From Stomoxys calcitrans (taxonomy: Eukaryota > Arthropoda > Insecta > Diptera > Muscidae), in the NCBI RefSeq assembly GCF_963082655.1, contig NC_081553.1, positions 152,998,941-153,062,940 on the forward strand: DNA of 64,000 bases, written 5' to 3'. This document shows, piece by piece, positions 11,400-23,279 of this stretch. A program made the position numbers and the translations under genes. The stretch's first letter is position 1, and each line of letters begins with the position of its first letter. A model generated the notes under the pieces. The model was not told where the DNA came from. It saw nothing but the letters and a program-made list of their open reading frames with translations, and searched no databases.

Positions 11400-12840
11400 C
11401 AGTGTCCCGATAGGTCATTATATTGATCGACTGTTTTAGGGTAAGGTGGTCCGCTTGATATATGAAGCAGAATAATGATATCAGATTCGCAGTACACAAC
11501 CTTATACCTTAATTTAACCTCATATTGTCATGATTGGTGAATACAGCCGTTTGGTGGAGGGCGCCTATATGAGGGTTGTGCGCCACACTGCAACTTGAGC
11601 ACAAATTTGAATGACGCACTCAACTCAAAAAATCGATCACTTGATTCCCCATTGTTTTGATAGGTAAAACAACCTATTGGAGCCGATTTTAGGAGGTAAA
11701 ACACCACCTAGGTTCTTGTACACAAAGTTTAAAGTCATATTCGTAATCTGCTCTCATATGCCTATCATTTGAGTTTCATCAAGCTATGATTGAGTAGTAT
11801 TCCCAGTTAGGGAGCTTAACGGGGATGGGGCGAATATCAATTACTTGGAGCTCGTTTTTTATGCCATATTCGTAGTCTACTCCCGAATACCTTTCATTGC
11901 AGTCCTATATTGAGATATACGTCCAATATTTCTATTTGGAGCACATTTCTGGCTTGGGCTACCCCTTGGATACTTGAATACAAGTTTTTATACCACATTC
12001 GCTTTCTACTCTCCAATATCTTTCATTTGATACCCATATTGTCCATATCGGTCAACTTTTGATTTTGGGTGGCGTTTTTGTGGAAACGGGGGAGGATTCG
12101 CCCCCTTCCAACAAATTATACATCCTATACCTCCTTCCTGACCATATTCATAATCTACTCGCGATACCTTTCATTCGAGCCCCATATTGTCATTATCGTC
12201 CAATAAACCAATTAGGGGGGTTTCGGAGTCGGGGCGGTCCCCCAATTACTTGGACTAAATTTTTAATATGGAAATCGTACTCTACTCTTGAATACCTTTC
12301 ATTTAAGTCCCATATTGTCCCAATCGGTCCACTTTTAGTTTTGGTGGTACTTTTGGGGTAAGTAGGAGGGTCCGCCCCAATGCGATATCAAAAAATTATA
12401 TAGACTATTGCTCCTTCTGGACCATATTCTTAATCTACTCCCAAATACCTTTCTTTCGATTCCCATTTTGTCATTGTAGTCCAATAAACCTATTTTGGGG
12501 GGTTTTTTGGGTCAGGGCGGCGCCCCAATTACTTGGATCCAATTTTTAATATGGAATTTGTTCTCTACTCTTGAATACCTTTAATTTAAGTCCCATATTG
12601 TCCCAATCGGTCCACTTTTATTTTTGGCTGGTACTTTTGGGGTAAGGGGGAGGGTCCGCCCCCAATGCGATATCAAAAAATTATATAGCCTGTTGCTCCT
12701 TCCGGACCACTCCCACAATCTGTGAAAATTTCAAAGAAATCGGTTTAGCCGTTTTTGAGTCTATACGGAACAGACAAATTAACAAACCCACAAACAAACA
12801 AACAAACATACAAACACAAATTAATTTTCATGTATATAGA
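11400..12840 (+). mobile_element. Helitron-like repeat (copy E), CTAG end not identified
   Basis: Internal units with the landmarks 'ttcatttgagtcccatattg' and 'tccgccccaatgcgatatc', then the 5' terminal zone ending '...catgtatataga' at 12840. On the element strand this is TCTATATACATG. The left boundary is fuzzy. Units here are more diverged than in other copies, suggesting an older subfamily. Confidence 0.6.
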
Positions 12841-12843
12841 TTA

Positions 12844-13310
12844 CAAGCTGACCCGGGCCCGCTCCGCTGCGCCTTCTTTTACCTTAAATGGAACAAAAGT
12901 TTCCTTGAAGAGAGGTGGTCCCCCAGATACTTGGCCCTGAAAAAATATCAGCATCGTGCTCTTATACTTTTAAATACCATTTATTTAAACCCCATATTGC
13001 CATTGGCTGAAGAGAAATTTACAGGATGAGGCGTCCCCCAAACACATGGCCCCAAAAAAGGTTATCAAATTCGTTTTCTAATCTCAATACCAATACATTT
13101 GAGCCACATATTGACATGGTCGAAATATTTTTTTGGTATTGGTATTTTGGGAAAGGGGGTAGACCCCCAGAAAACTGGTCCCGAAAGTGGGTATCAATTC
13201 TTGCTTGACCCCCCAATACCTTTCATTTAAGCCCCACATTGTCATGGTCAGTAAATATGCCCGATTTAGGGGTGTTTTTGGGAATGGGGTGGTCCCCCAA
13301 ATTCTAATAA
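12844..13310 (+). mobile_element. Helitron-like repeat, 3' fragment (copy F)
   Basis: Starts with the GC-rich terminus 'aagctgacccgggcccgctc' three bases after copy E ends, in the same orientation. Three units follow, and it stops near 13310 at unrelated sequence. Confidence 0.7.
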
Positions 13311-13602
13311 AATGTGTTCGTGTACCCAAAAATTTGTGCAAATTTGCACACATTTTTACTGAAAGTCGTTCACAGAAGAGAGAGTGAGAGAGAAATGTTT
13401 GACAGTTCGATGAATGAATGTCAGCTGTTTTATTAAAAGCAACTGTTATATGCAAATACGAAAATTGACTGCAAACAGTAAGGAAAGGCAAAAGTCGAGC
13501 GATGGCGACTGTATAATGCCCTACACCTATCCTATAAGTACAATGTGGGAGCTATGTCCAATTCTGAACCAATTGATGGACCTCGGCGGATGTTTTCAAA
13601 TT
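13311..13602. other. Short unassigned stretch with a 'gagctatgt' trace
   Basis: Contains 'gtgggagctatgtccaattc' near 13546, a weak trace of the dispersed 'gagctatat' repeat, and an AG-rich run near 13376. Nothing coding is recognised. Confidence 0.35.
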
Positions 13603-15828
13603 TTTATATATAAAAATCAATTTGTGTTTGTTTGTAGGTTTGTTTGGTTGTATGTTTGTGTGATCCTTATAGACTCAGAAACGGTTAAACCGATTTTCTT
13701 GAAATTTTCACAGATGGTGCATAATGAGCCCGTGGTGAAAATAGGGTACTACATTTTTCGATATCTGAAGGGGGGGGGGGGGGGGGGGGGGGGGGTGGAC
13801 CCCCTCCCTTAAACTAATTTTCAGAAACGCCAGATCTCGGAGATGGGTGGTGCGAATTAAAACTTACCAAACATATATTTAGAGCAATCACGACAATATG
13901 GGACTTAAACAAAAGGTATTTTGGATAAGAAAACGTATCTGATATCTAATTGTCGAACCAAGTGCTAGGGGGACCACCTCAACCCCCAAAACACCCCCAA
14001 ATCGGACATATTTACCGACCATGGCAATAAATAAAACGTATTTGCGAGTAGAATACGAATCTGATATCCAAATGTGGGACCACGTTTCTGGGGGTCCACC
14101 CCTTCCCCAAAACACCCTCAAAACAGGACTTATTTACTGACCATGGCAATATGGGGCTTAATTAAAAGGTATTTGAGTGAAAAATTAGAATCTGATATCC
14201 AAATATGAGACCAAGTGTTTGGGGGGCCGCCTCTCCCCAAAAACCTCCCCCAAAGAGGACACATTTACGACCATAGCCACATGGGGCTCAAATGAAAGGT
14301 CTTAGGGAGTTAATCACAAATCTGATATCAATATTCGGAAAAGTGTCCACGGGGCCACCCCACCCCAACAACACCACCCAACTCCCAAAACAACCCTAAA
14401 TCAGACATATTTACCGATCATGGCAATATGGAACTCAAATCAAACGTATTTGCGAGTAGAATACGAATCTGATATCCAAATGTGGGACCACGTTTCTGGG
14501 GGTCCACCCCTTCCCCAAAACACCCTCAAAACAGGACTTATTTACTGACCATGGCAATATGGTGCTTAAATAAAAGGTATTTGAGTTTATAATTCGAATC
14601 TGATTTCAAAATATGGGACCAAGTGTTTGGGGGGCCTCCTCTCCCCAAAAACATCCCCCAAAGGGTACAAATTTACGACCATAGCCATATGGGGCTCAAA
14701 TGAAAGGTCTTTGGGAGTAAAGCACGAATCTGATATCAATATTCGGGAAAAGTGTCTATGGGGCCACCCCACCCCCACAACACCACCCAAATAGTATGTA
14801 TTTGGTGACTTTTGCAATATGAGGCTCAAATAACAGGGTTTTTAGAGTGGAACACGAATCTTATATATATTTTCAAAGCCAACTCAGCCGGTCATGTTTG
14901 CCGACTATGGAAATATGGGGCTCAAATAAAGGTATTTGGGAGTAGACCACGTATCTCATATAAATATTAGGAACCAACTGTCTAGGGGACGTCCCACCAC
15001 CATAACAACCCCCAAATAGGACGTATTTGCTCATCAAGACAATTTGGGTCGTAAAGAGAGTGGAACAAAATATTTATAGTTTTTAGGGCCAATACCCCAA
15101 ACCGGACATATTTGCTGACTTTTGCAATAAATGAGATTTGAAAACGAATTTGATATCCAATTTTGAGGCCAACGGCAATATGGGGTTCAAATAAATGATA
15201 TAAAGATATATGAGAATAGAGCACGTTGCTGATATATTTTCAGGGTTTAGAATTTGGGGGACCACCCCACTCCCCAAAACACCCCTAAATCGGGCATATT
15301 TACCGACCATGACAATGTGGGGCTTAAATGAAAGGTATAGGGGGAGGGGGGTCGAGCAAGAATTGATACCCACTTTCGGGACCAATTTTCCCAAAATACC
15401 CCACAAACAGCAATTTTTTACTAACCATCGCAATATGGGGCTCAAATAAGGTATTTGGGAGTAGAATACGAATTTGATATCCAAATTTAGGATCATGTAT
15501 GAAGGGCATCCCCCCTTTCCCAAAACACCCCCAAAGGGAAAAAATATTTCGACCATGTCAATATGTGGCTCAAATGAAAGGTATTTGAGATTAGAAAACG
15601 AATTTGATAACCTATTTTGGGGCCATGTGTTTGGGGGACGCCTCATCCTGTAAACTTCTCTTCAGCCAATAGCAATATGGGGTTTAAATAAATGGTATTT
15701 AAAAGAATAAGAGCACGATACTAATATATTTTCAGGGCCAAGTATCTGGGTGACCACCTCTCTCCAAGGAAACTTTTGTTCCATTTAAAGTTAAAGAAGG
15801 CGCAGCGGAGCGGGCCCGGGTCAGCTAG
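13603..15828 (-). mobile_element. Helitron-like repeat, full length (copy G)
   Basis: From 'tatataaaaatcaatttgtg' to '...gggcccgggtcagctag' at 15828, followed by T as expected for a Helitron. About 2.2 kb with some 14-16 degenerate units. It contains the 26-bp G homopolymer at 13770-13795. Two adjoining stretches (14035-14200 and 14440-14590) are near-identical, so one internal segment was duplicated. Confidence 0.82.
13770..13795 (+). repeat. Uninterrupted run of 26 G
   Basis: The matching position in other copies has only about five G (for example 'ctgaagggggtgcg' near 44855). The run is an expansion inside the 5' part of copy G and could form G-quadruplexes on the plus strand. Confidence 0.9.
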
Positions 15829-16815
15829 TGGGTTATAAAACCAACCGTATCAAAGTTCGAGTAAATATGCTCGAAATGTAATAACTACGGTTGACAAATG
15901 ACAACATTATTGCAAATTACCCAAAATCTGACGAACATATATATGGGAGCAATATCTTATCTGAACTGAGCAAACTTTTCAGATATTGTTGTAATCGTTG
16001 ATGAAAGCTTTGTGCAAAATTTTTGGAAGATTGGTCAATAAATGCGCTTGCAGTTGCTCTTGAAGTGAAAATTGGGCGATATACATTATAACAGCTACAT
16101 GTAAATCCGGGCCGATTTCTATGAAATTCACCAGTAATGTTAAGAGGCAAAAGAAAATCCTTCCTGCAAAGTTTCAAGATAATCGGTTCACAAATGAGCG
16201 CTTTATTACAATATTTCTCAAAATGGGGCGAACATATATATAGGAGCTATATCTTAATCTGATCCGATTTCAAGCAAACTTCTAAGACATTGCGGAAGTT
16301 GTTGAGGAAAGCGTTGTGCCAAATATTGGCAAGATTAGACAATAAATGCACTTGCTGTGACTAAAGTTGAAATTGGGTGATATATATATGAGAGCTATAT
16401 TTAAATCTGAATCGATTTCCATGAAATTCGCCAGTTATATCGAGAGTCAAGAGAAAATCCCTCGTGCCAAATTTCGAGAATCGGTTGACAAATGACTGCT
16501 ATATTGCAATATTAGTCCATATCGGACGAAAATATATATGGAAGCTATATCCAAATCTGAAACGATTTTTTCCAATTTCAATAGGCTTCGTCTATAGACC
16601 AAAAAACATGACTGTACCCAATTTTAAGACGATCGGGCGAAAACTGTGGCCAGTACTTTGTGCACAAATTAACATGGACAGACAGATGGACATAGCTAAA
16701 TCGCATCAAAAGTGATTCTGAGTCGATCGGTATACTAATCATTGGGTCTATCTCTCTTCCTTCTTGGTTTTGCAAACAACTGCACAAAGGTATAGTACCA
16801 CAGTAGTGGTGGTAG
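15829..16815 (+). repeat. 'gagctatat' dispersed repeat, most complete copy
   Basis: Loose ~150-180 bp units, each with 'gagctatatttaaatctga' or similar, 'ggttgacaaatg' and 'gccagt'. It ends with 'catggacagacagatggaca' and a 'ccacagtagtggtggtagtg' tail. Fragments of the same family lie at 3640-3867, 5346-5480, 19311-19830, 36060-36440, 38580-38839 and 40590-40790. Non-coding. Confidence 0.65.
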
Positions 16816-17763
16816 TGGTGTAGGTCAAATAAAATTTATTCTAAACAAAACTTTCATTTACATTTTTTGTAAGGACAAAATTTTATATTTATAATATTCT
16901 ACAAAGACAACATTGCTGAGGCCAGAGCTGCCTTAAAATTATTTTTCTTAAGGACAAAAGTGTAATGAAATTCTAAGTAAAAACAAAATTTTACTAAAAT
17001 TTTTTCTAAAAAAATTTGACAAAACTTCAGCACGTGCCGGACCCCCTCGAAATTATTTTTTTAAGATAAAATTTCTTTAAAATTTTTTCTAAACACAAAA
17101 TTTTGTCTGTTTGCGCTTTTTTTGTTTGGTCTTAAAATCGTATTGAGATTCCATTGCGAGATATTGTCCGGCTTTAGTTGGATTTGAATAAGGGAATAAG
17201 ATTTGATTTGTTTTCTTCAGATGTGTGGTTTACAACTTACTCTAGTTGGAATGGTTGTAAAGCAACGTGATTCATTTGTCCGACTTAATACCATTTAACA
17301 ATATCCCGCGACAACATTTTTATAAAAAAAAAATATTAAATTTTTTCTAAAGACTACATTGTAATCAATTTTTTTTAAGGACTAATTTTCAGCGGAAACT
17401 CTCTAAAGACAACCTAGATTAGGTTGAAAGATATTAATCCGCCCCATGCCACTATGGGCACTTAAGCCAGTAATCGGCCTGTTGTGAGCTCTAAATACAA
17501 AAAAAAGTAACCTCGAAAAAGAAACTCTTAGTTAGGAATTCCGTGCTACTTGCAAAAGACAACCTAACCTCGAGATTATTTTTTAAAACCTAAATCTAAA
17601 TTTCGCATAAACATTTTTAAAGAATTTTTATGATGCTTATCTGTCCCAAACAACATTTTGCTAAAATTTTTCTATAGACAAATTTCAATAAATATTTATA
17701 AAGATAACATTTTAACCCACTACGCCTGACCCTCGATTCCGCTGTCCGATTTCGACGAAAATC
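16816..17763. repeat. AT-rich degenerate short-period repeat (second copy)
   Basis: Homologous to 6691-7335: 'aaattttttctaaa' clauses, 'gaggccagagctgccttaaa', and the terminal 'cccactacgcctgaccctcg'. A LINE 3' fragment with target duplication is inserted at 17416-17554. Confidence 0.55.
17416..17554 (-). mobile_element. Extreme 5'-truncated LINE (139 bp of 3' UTR)
   Basis: Matches the 3' end of the LINE at 57103-57240 ('attaatccgcc...atgccacta', 'gttaggaattcc'). It is flanked by an 11-bp direct repeat AAAGACAACCT at 17405-17415 and 17555-17565, the signature of target-primed reverse transcription. Confidence 0.8.
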
Positions 17764-19310
17764 TCTATATATAAAAAAACGCGTGATTGACTGACTTGCT
17801 GGCTGATCAACTACAAGCCCAAGCGGCTAAAGCTAGAGTCACGAAATTTGGCACGAATGTGGGTCTTGGGTCATAGGCGCGCGATAAGACGGGGTTTTGA
17901 TATATTCGTACGTTAAGGTACTAAAAAGTATGATATTGTGACTTTTAACCCAGCGCGGATGAGTAAAAAATATCCCAAATGTCTCAAAATAGTACCGGAA
18001 GTGGGAAAATGGTTCTTTTAATACCGCAATTGGTACTTTTTTATACCTTGTTTGTCTGTTTGTTAATTGAGCTAGAGCTTTGAATCTTTTAATTTAGGTA
18101 CACTATGGCAACTTAAATTGGGATGCCAAAGGAGACTTTCGACATTTAGAAAAAAAAAAGTTCCAAAAAAGGTACGAAATAGGTGAACTTTGCATTGGGT
18201 TAATGAATAGAGCTAGAACTTTGAAATTTTGCTTAAATGATTGTTGTTCCAAAATAATGGAAAATATATAAAAAATAGTAATGGAAACGAAAGAAATGTA
18301 CGCTTTGTACAGTATTTGGTACCATTCCATACTTTCTTTACGGATTGAACTAGAGCTCTTAAATGTATGTAGCTCTTAAATACATGTAGATTCTGCTAAG
18401 AAATATATGTGGGCTGAATAAGTGATTTTTAACAAATCATGCATTTTGGTACAAAAAAGTACGAAATAGCTTATATACTTTTACAGTGAACGGAGAAGAA
18501 GGGTAAAATTAAAAAAAAAATCAAAAATGATCCATGTCTTGACAAATATACGATACGTTGTACCAAATATATATGTTGAAATCGTACCAGGAGTGGAATA
18601 AAAAGTAATTGGTACTATTAAGTACTTTCATTATAGATTGAGTTACAAATCTGAAATTTGGGGTACCGGCAGATCTTGGCGGTATGTACAGGACGACTAG
18701 AAGATTTTGGCGATATTCGCACATTTTGGTACTTAAACGTACAATACGGCACCTTCTTTACGGATTAAGCTACAGCTCTGAAATTTGGAATACAGTTACA
18801 TCTAGGTGCTAAGTACCGAACAACAAGAAAATTTTTTTATATTCGTTCATTTTGACACTAAAACGTTCAAATTGGTAATTTATTTACAGACTCAGCTATA
18901 TCTGTGAAATTTGGCATACAGGTACATCTTGGTAGTATATAACGGATGTCCAGAAAATTGTTTTGAAATTTTTACATTTAGATGCTAAAACGTACAAAAT
19001 GGTACTTTATTTACGGATTGAGCCAAAGATCTCAAAATTGCGATACAGTTACACCTTGACTTTTATCGGCCGACTAGAGTTTTTTTTTAATTCATGCATT
19101 TAGGCAATAAAACTTTCAAAATGTTCTTTCATTACGGATAAGGCTAAAGCTACTAAAATTGCGATACAGTTACACCTTGAAATTGGGTTACCATCGGGGG
19201 TAGCAAAGCAATTTTTTCAAATATTTTGAATTTTATAAATTTTTGAAATATAAAATCTATTTATTTCCTAAGCCCGTACAACAAAAAAAAAACATTTTTA
19301 CCAGTCTTGC
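17764..19310 (+). mobile_element. Second Helitron-like family with ~122-bp internal repeats
   Basis: Begins TCTATATATAAAAAAACGCG, a TC start very like the first family. It then has repeated units with 'tttacggattgagct', 'ctgaaatttgg', 'atacagttacatcttgg' and 'ttttggtactaaaacgtac'. Unit landmarks recur about every 120-125 bp (18758, ~18885, ~19010, ~19132). The 3' end is not identified and the right boundary is approximate. Helitron membership is inferred from the TC start and layout only. Confidence 0.5.
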
Positions 19311-19830
19311 CAAAAAGTTCTACAACGCTTTTCTCGATGACTACAACAATGTCTTAAGGGTTTGGTCGAAATCGGTTCAGATTTAGATATAGCTCCCAGG
19401 CATATGTTCGTCCGATTTTGAGAAATATTGCAATAAAGTGCTCATTTGTTAATCGATTCTCTCGAAATTTGGCAGAAAGGATTTTCTTATGACTTAATAT
19501 TACTCTATTTTCTTATGACTCTTAATATTACTCAATTTTCTAATGACTTCAATATTACAGGAGAATTCCATAAAATCGCTACGATTTAGATATAGCTGCC
19601 ATATATGTACGAGAATATCGCTCGAGTATCAGGTACAGAAAATTCACCAAATGAAGTTGTAATTTTAACTCAAATCGGTTGTTGTACATTAGAAGGAAAG
19701 TGCAAAATTTGCAGAAATATTTGGCAAAATCCTTCCAGACACCACGAAAGGAGCAACTTTCGGTACTTTAAGTGTTTTGATGGAGCCATCCTCATCGGAG
19801 AGCTACGATTAAACCAACAATACAATTGAA
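19311..19830 (+). repeat. 'gagctatat' dispersed repeat fragment
   Basis: Units with 'cgaaatcggttcagatttag', 'tatagctcccaggcatatg' and 'gaaatttggcaga'. No coding content; small ORFs here are not supported by any family resemblance. Confidence 0.5.
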
Positions 19831-19875
19831 CTAGCCAAATTGTTTTAAAAGTTTTACTAACTGGCGTATGTATGC

Positions 19876-20225
19876 AGGCCACCATAGTTCAGACGTTATC
19901 ATGTCCGCCTTTGAAGCTAAAAGCCTGGGTTTAAATCACGGCGAGAACAACAGGAAAATGTTCAGCGTTGGTTTTCCACTTCTTGTTCTGGTGACTAATG
20001 AGATACTATATCATAACACTTCATCCCAAAGAGATGTCACAATGCGGAACGCCGTTTGGACTCAGCTAAAAAAATGAGGTCCCTTATCATAAAGCTTAAA
20101 ATATGAATCGAACAGTACCCAAGGTTGTGTGAGAAGTTTGCTCCTGTTCCTTAATGGAATATGTATAGGCTAATTCGCATTTTGCAACCGGTGATTGTTC
20201 ACGTCCGCTTACTCAAACAAGTACT
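19876..20225 (+). mobile_element. tRNA-derived SINE
   Basis: A tRNA-like head spans 19876-19945. The A-box region is around 'agttcagacgttatcatg' and a B-box-like 'gggtttaaatc' is at 19928-19938 (consensus GGTTCGAATC). The body has 'cacaatgcggaacgccgttt', 'ggactcagcta' and 'gtgagaagtttgctcctgtt', which I remember as a very common SINE of higher flies. The internal pol III boxes are mutated, so this copy is probably silent. Confidence 0.65.
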
Positions 20226-20440
20226 AAAATAAATTGACGCCTGCTGTATGCATTAAGCACTTCGTGTTGTTTAATTTTTTGTATACTTTACACTAACAAC
20301 TAAATCCGTGCCACTCATAATATTTTTGAGTACAAGAGCAAAATCCTCTCGCAATGCACTCCCACTAAAATTGTTGCCTTAGGGACAAATAAAACATATT
20401 TTTATAGATGTTTTAACTTGTATTTCTTTTTTATTAACAC
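20226..20440. other. Unassigned AT-rich sequence
   Basis: Nothing recognised between the SINE and the next Helitron-like copy. Confidence 0.3.
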
Positions 20441-21066
20441 CTAGCTGACCCGGGCACGCTCCGCTGCGCCTTCTTTTACTTTATATGGAACAAAAGTTTC
20501 CTTGGAATATTTATTTTCGAAGATCTTTTAGTGAAATACCATGCTTACTTGACTAAAAGTTGTAACAATATAAGTGCCTTTTTCTGAATCCCATATGATC
20601 TTTATTGGTCTACTAATTTAAGTTTGGATGTTAGGTGTACTCCATTCTTAAAATACATCATTTCAGCCCGATATTCTCATGATTTCTGATTTAGTGGTGT
20701 TCCCCAGATACTTAGCCCTGAAAAAATATCAGCATCATGATCTTCTCTCAAATACCATTTATTTAAACCCCGTATTGCCATTGGCTTAAGAGGAGTTTAC
20801 AGGATGAGGCGTCCCCCAAACATATGGCCCCAAAATAGGTTATCAAATTCGTTTTCTAATCTCAAATACCTTTCATTTGAGCCACATATTGGCATGGTCG
20901 AAAAATGTTTCCCCTTTGGGGGTGTTTTGGGAAAGGGGTGATCCCCTAAATACATGGTCCTACATTTGGATATCAAAAAGGTCCTACATTTGGATATCAA
21001 AGTGTCCGTAGACACTTTTCTTGAATATTGATATCAAATTCGTGCTTTACTCCCAAACACTTTTTA

Positions 21067-21673
21067 AAGGGTGATTTTTTTGAGGTTAGGATTTTCATGC
21101 ATTAGTATTTGACAGATCACGTGGGATTTCAGACATGGTGTCAAAGAGAAAGATGCTCAGTATGCTTTGACATTTCATCATGAATAGACTTACTAACGAG
21201 CAACGCTTGCAAATCATTGAATTTTATTACCAAAATCAGTGTTCGGTTCGAAATGTGTTCAAATTTTGACAAATTTTGTTGAGCGATGAGGCTCATTTCT
21301 GGTTGAATGGCTACGTAAATAAGCAAAATTGCCGCATTTGGAGTGAAGAGCAACCAGAAGCCGTTCAAGAACTGCCCATGCATCCCGAAAAATGCACTGT
21401 ATGGTGTGGTTTGTACGCTGGTGGAATCATTGGACCGTATTTTTTCAAAGATGCTGTTGGACGCAACGTTACGGTGAATGAACACATTTCGAACCGAACA
21501 CTGATTTTGGTAATAAAATTCAATGATTTGCAAGCGTTGCTCGTTAGTAAGTCTATTCATCATGAAATGTCAAAGCATACTGAGCATCTTTCTCTTTGAC
21601 ACCATGTCTGAAATCCCACGTGATCTGTCAAATACTAATGCATGAAAATCCTAACCTCAAAAAAATCACCCTT
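21067..21673 (+). mobile_element. Fold-back Tc1/mariner derivative with 195-bp inverted repeats
   Basis: The ends AAGGGTGATTTTTTTGAGG at 21067 and its complement ending at 21673 are flanked by TA (21065-21066, 21674-21675). The inverted arms 21067-21261 and 21479-21673 are almost identical; I noticed a single mismatch (near 21181 in the left arm). Both arms encode the transposase N-terminus (MNRLTNEQRLQIIEFYYQNQ), once on each strand. The 217-bp middle encodes an internal transposase piece. Confidence 0.88.
21262..21478 (+). pseudogene. Tc1/mariner transposase fragment
   Basis: The middle of the fold-back element encodes LSDEAHFWLNGYVNKQNCRI followed by IWSEEQPEAV, a tryptophan-containing VWCGLYAGGIIGPYFF, and GRNVTVN. 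SDEAHF holds the first catalytic Asp of an IS630/Tc1/mariner DDD/E domain. The second Asp, the last acidic residue and the whole C-terminus are missing, so mobilisation would need an intact relative. Confidence 0.8.
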
Positions 21674-22193
21674 TATTTCAGCCCCATATTACTATGGGGG
21701 ATGTTTTTGGGAGATGTTTTTGGGGAGAGGCGGCCCCCCAAACACTTGGTCCCATATTTTGATATCAGATTCGAATTGTAGACTCAAATACCTTTCATTT
21801 AAGCCCCATATTCCCATGGTCAGTAAATATGTCCTGTTTGGGGGTGTTTTGGGGAAGGGGTGGACCCCCAAAAACGTGGTCCCACATTTGGATATCAGAT
21901 TTGTATTGTACTCGTAAATGCCTTTCATTTGAGTCTCATATTGCTATGGTCGGTAAAAACGTCCGATTTGGGGGTTTGGGTGGTCCTTCTAGCAATTGGT
22001 CCGACAATTCGATATCAGATACGTTTTCTTATCCTAAATACCTTTCATTTGAGTCCCATATTGTCGCGATTGTTCTAAATATATGTTTGGTAGGTTTTAG
22101 GGTGGGACAGCCCCCCCAGGTACCCCAACCGAAATTTGGATACCAAATTTTTAATTTTAGGGTACTATATGAGAGCACACAAAATTATCAACA

Positions 22194-23276
22194 TTAGGGG
22201 CCAACTGTCTAGAGGACGTCCCACCACCATAACATACAACAAATAGGACCTATTTGCTCACCAAGACAATTTGGGTCTTAAAGAGAGTGGAACTAAATAT
22301 TAATAGTTGTTATGGCCAATACCTCAAACCGGACATATTGGCTGACTTTTGCGATAAGGAGTTTAAATGTGATTAGAAAACGAATTTGATATCCAATAGA
22401 TATATGAGAATAGAGCACGATATCCAATAGATATATGAGAATACATATATACATAGGTATATGAGAATAAAGCACGTTGCTGAAATATTTTCCGTGCTTA
22501 ATGTTTGGGGGACCACCCCAATCCCCAAAACACCCCTAAATCGGGCATATTTACCGACAATGTTAATGTGCAGCTCAAATGAGAGGTATTGGGGGGTGGA
22601 GCAAGAATTGATACCCATTTTCTGGGGGTCATCCCCTTTCCCAAAATACCCAACAAACAGCAATTTATTAGTGACCATCGCAATATGGGGCTCAAATATA
22701 GGTATTTGGGAGTAGAATATGAATTTGACATCGAAATGTAGGACCATGTATTTAGGGCATCACCCCTTTCCCAAAACACCCCCAAAGGGAAAAATTTTTC
22801 GACCATGCCAATATGTGGCTCAAATGAAAGGTATTTGAGATTAGAAAACGAATTTGATAACCAGTCTTGGGGCCATGTGTTTGGGGGACGCCTCATCCTG
22901 TTAACTCCTCTTAAGCCAATGGCGATATGGGGTTTAAATAAATGGTATTCGAGAGAAGAGCACGATGCTGATATTTTTTCAGGGCCAAGTATCTGGGGGA
23001 CCGCCTCTCCCCCGAAAACACCACTACATCAAACATTATGAGAATATCGGGCTGAAACGAAGTATTTTAAGAATGGAGTACAAACAAACTTAAATTAGTA
23101 GACCAATAAAGATCATATGGGATTCAGATAAAGGCACTTATATTATTAAAGTGTTAGTCAAGATAGCATGGTATTTCACTAAAAGATCTTTAATTGTCGA
23201 AAATAAATATTCCACGGAAACTTTTGTTCCATATAAAGTAAAAGAGAGCGCAGCGGAGCGGGCCCGGGTTAGCTAG
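22194..23276 (-). mobile_element. Helitron-like repeat (copy I), 5'-truncated
   Basis: Minus-orientation copy ending '...gcccgggttagctag' at 23276, without its TC end. It abuts copy H at about 22193, back to back through their truncated 5' sides. Includes a local (ATATATGAGAATA)-type reiteration at 22395-22470. Confidence 0.75.
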
Positions 23277-23279
23277 AAT

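Larger units (their letters stand above)
20441..22193 (+). mobile_element. Helitron-like repeat (copy H), 5' end missing, carrying a fold-back transposon
   Basis: Starts CTAGCTGACCCGGGCACGCT and has typical units. In the last ones 'cctttcattt' recurs at 21791, 21921 and 22041, i.e. 120-130 bp apart. It stops at 'gagcacacaaaatt' near 22190 where copy I begins in the opposite orientation. It is interrupted by the transposon at 21067-21673. Confidence 0.78.

Noticed and set aside
12059..16000. Numerous 60-190 codon ORFs on both strands with similar peptides (for example at 15083-15646 minus)
   Set aside because: They fall on the ~120-130 bp internal units of the Helitron-like family, occur in several frames and on both strands, and change with every indel; no domain is present.
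18103..18330. Hydrophobic 75-codon minus-strand ORF, possible membrane protein
   Set aside because: It lies within the ~122-bp repeat family and its hydrophobicity follows from the T-rich composition.
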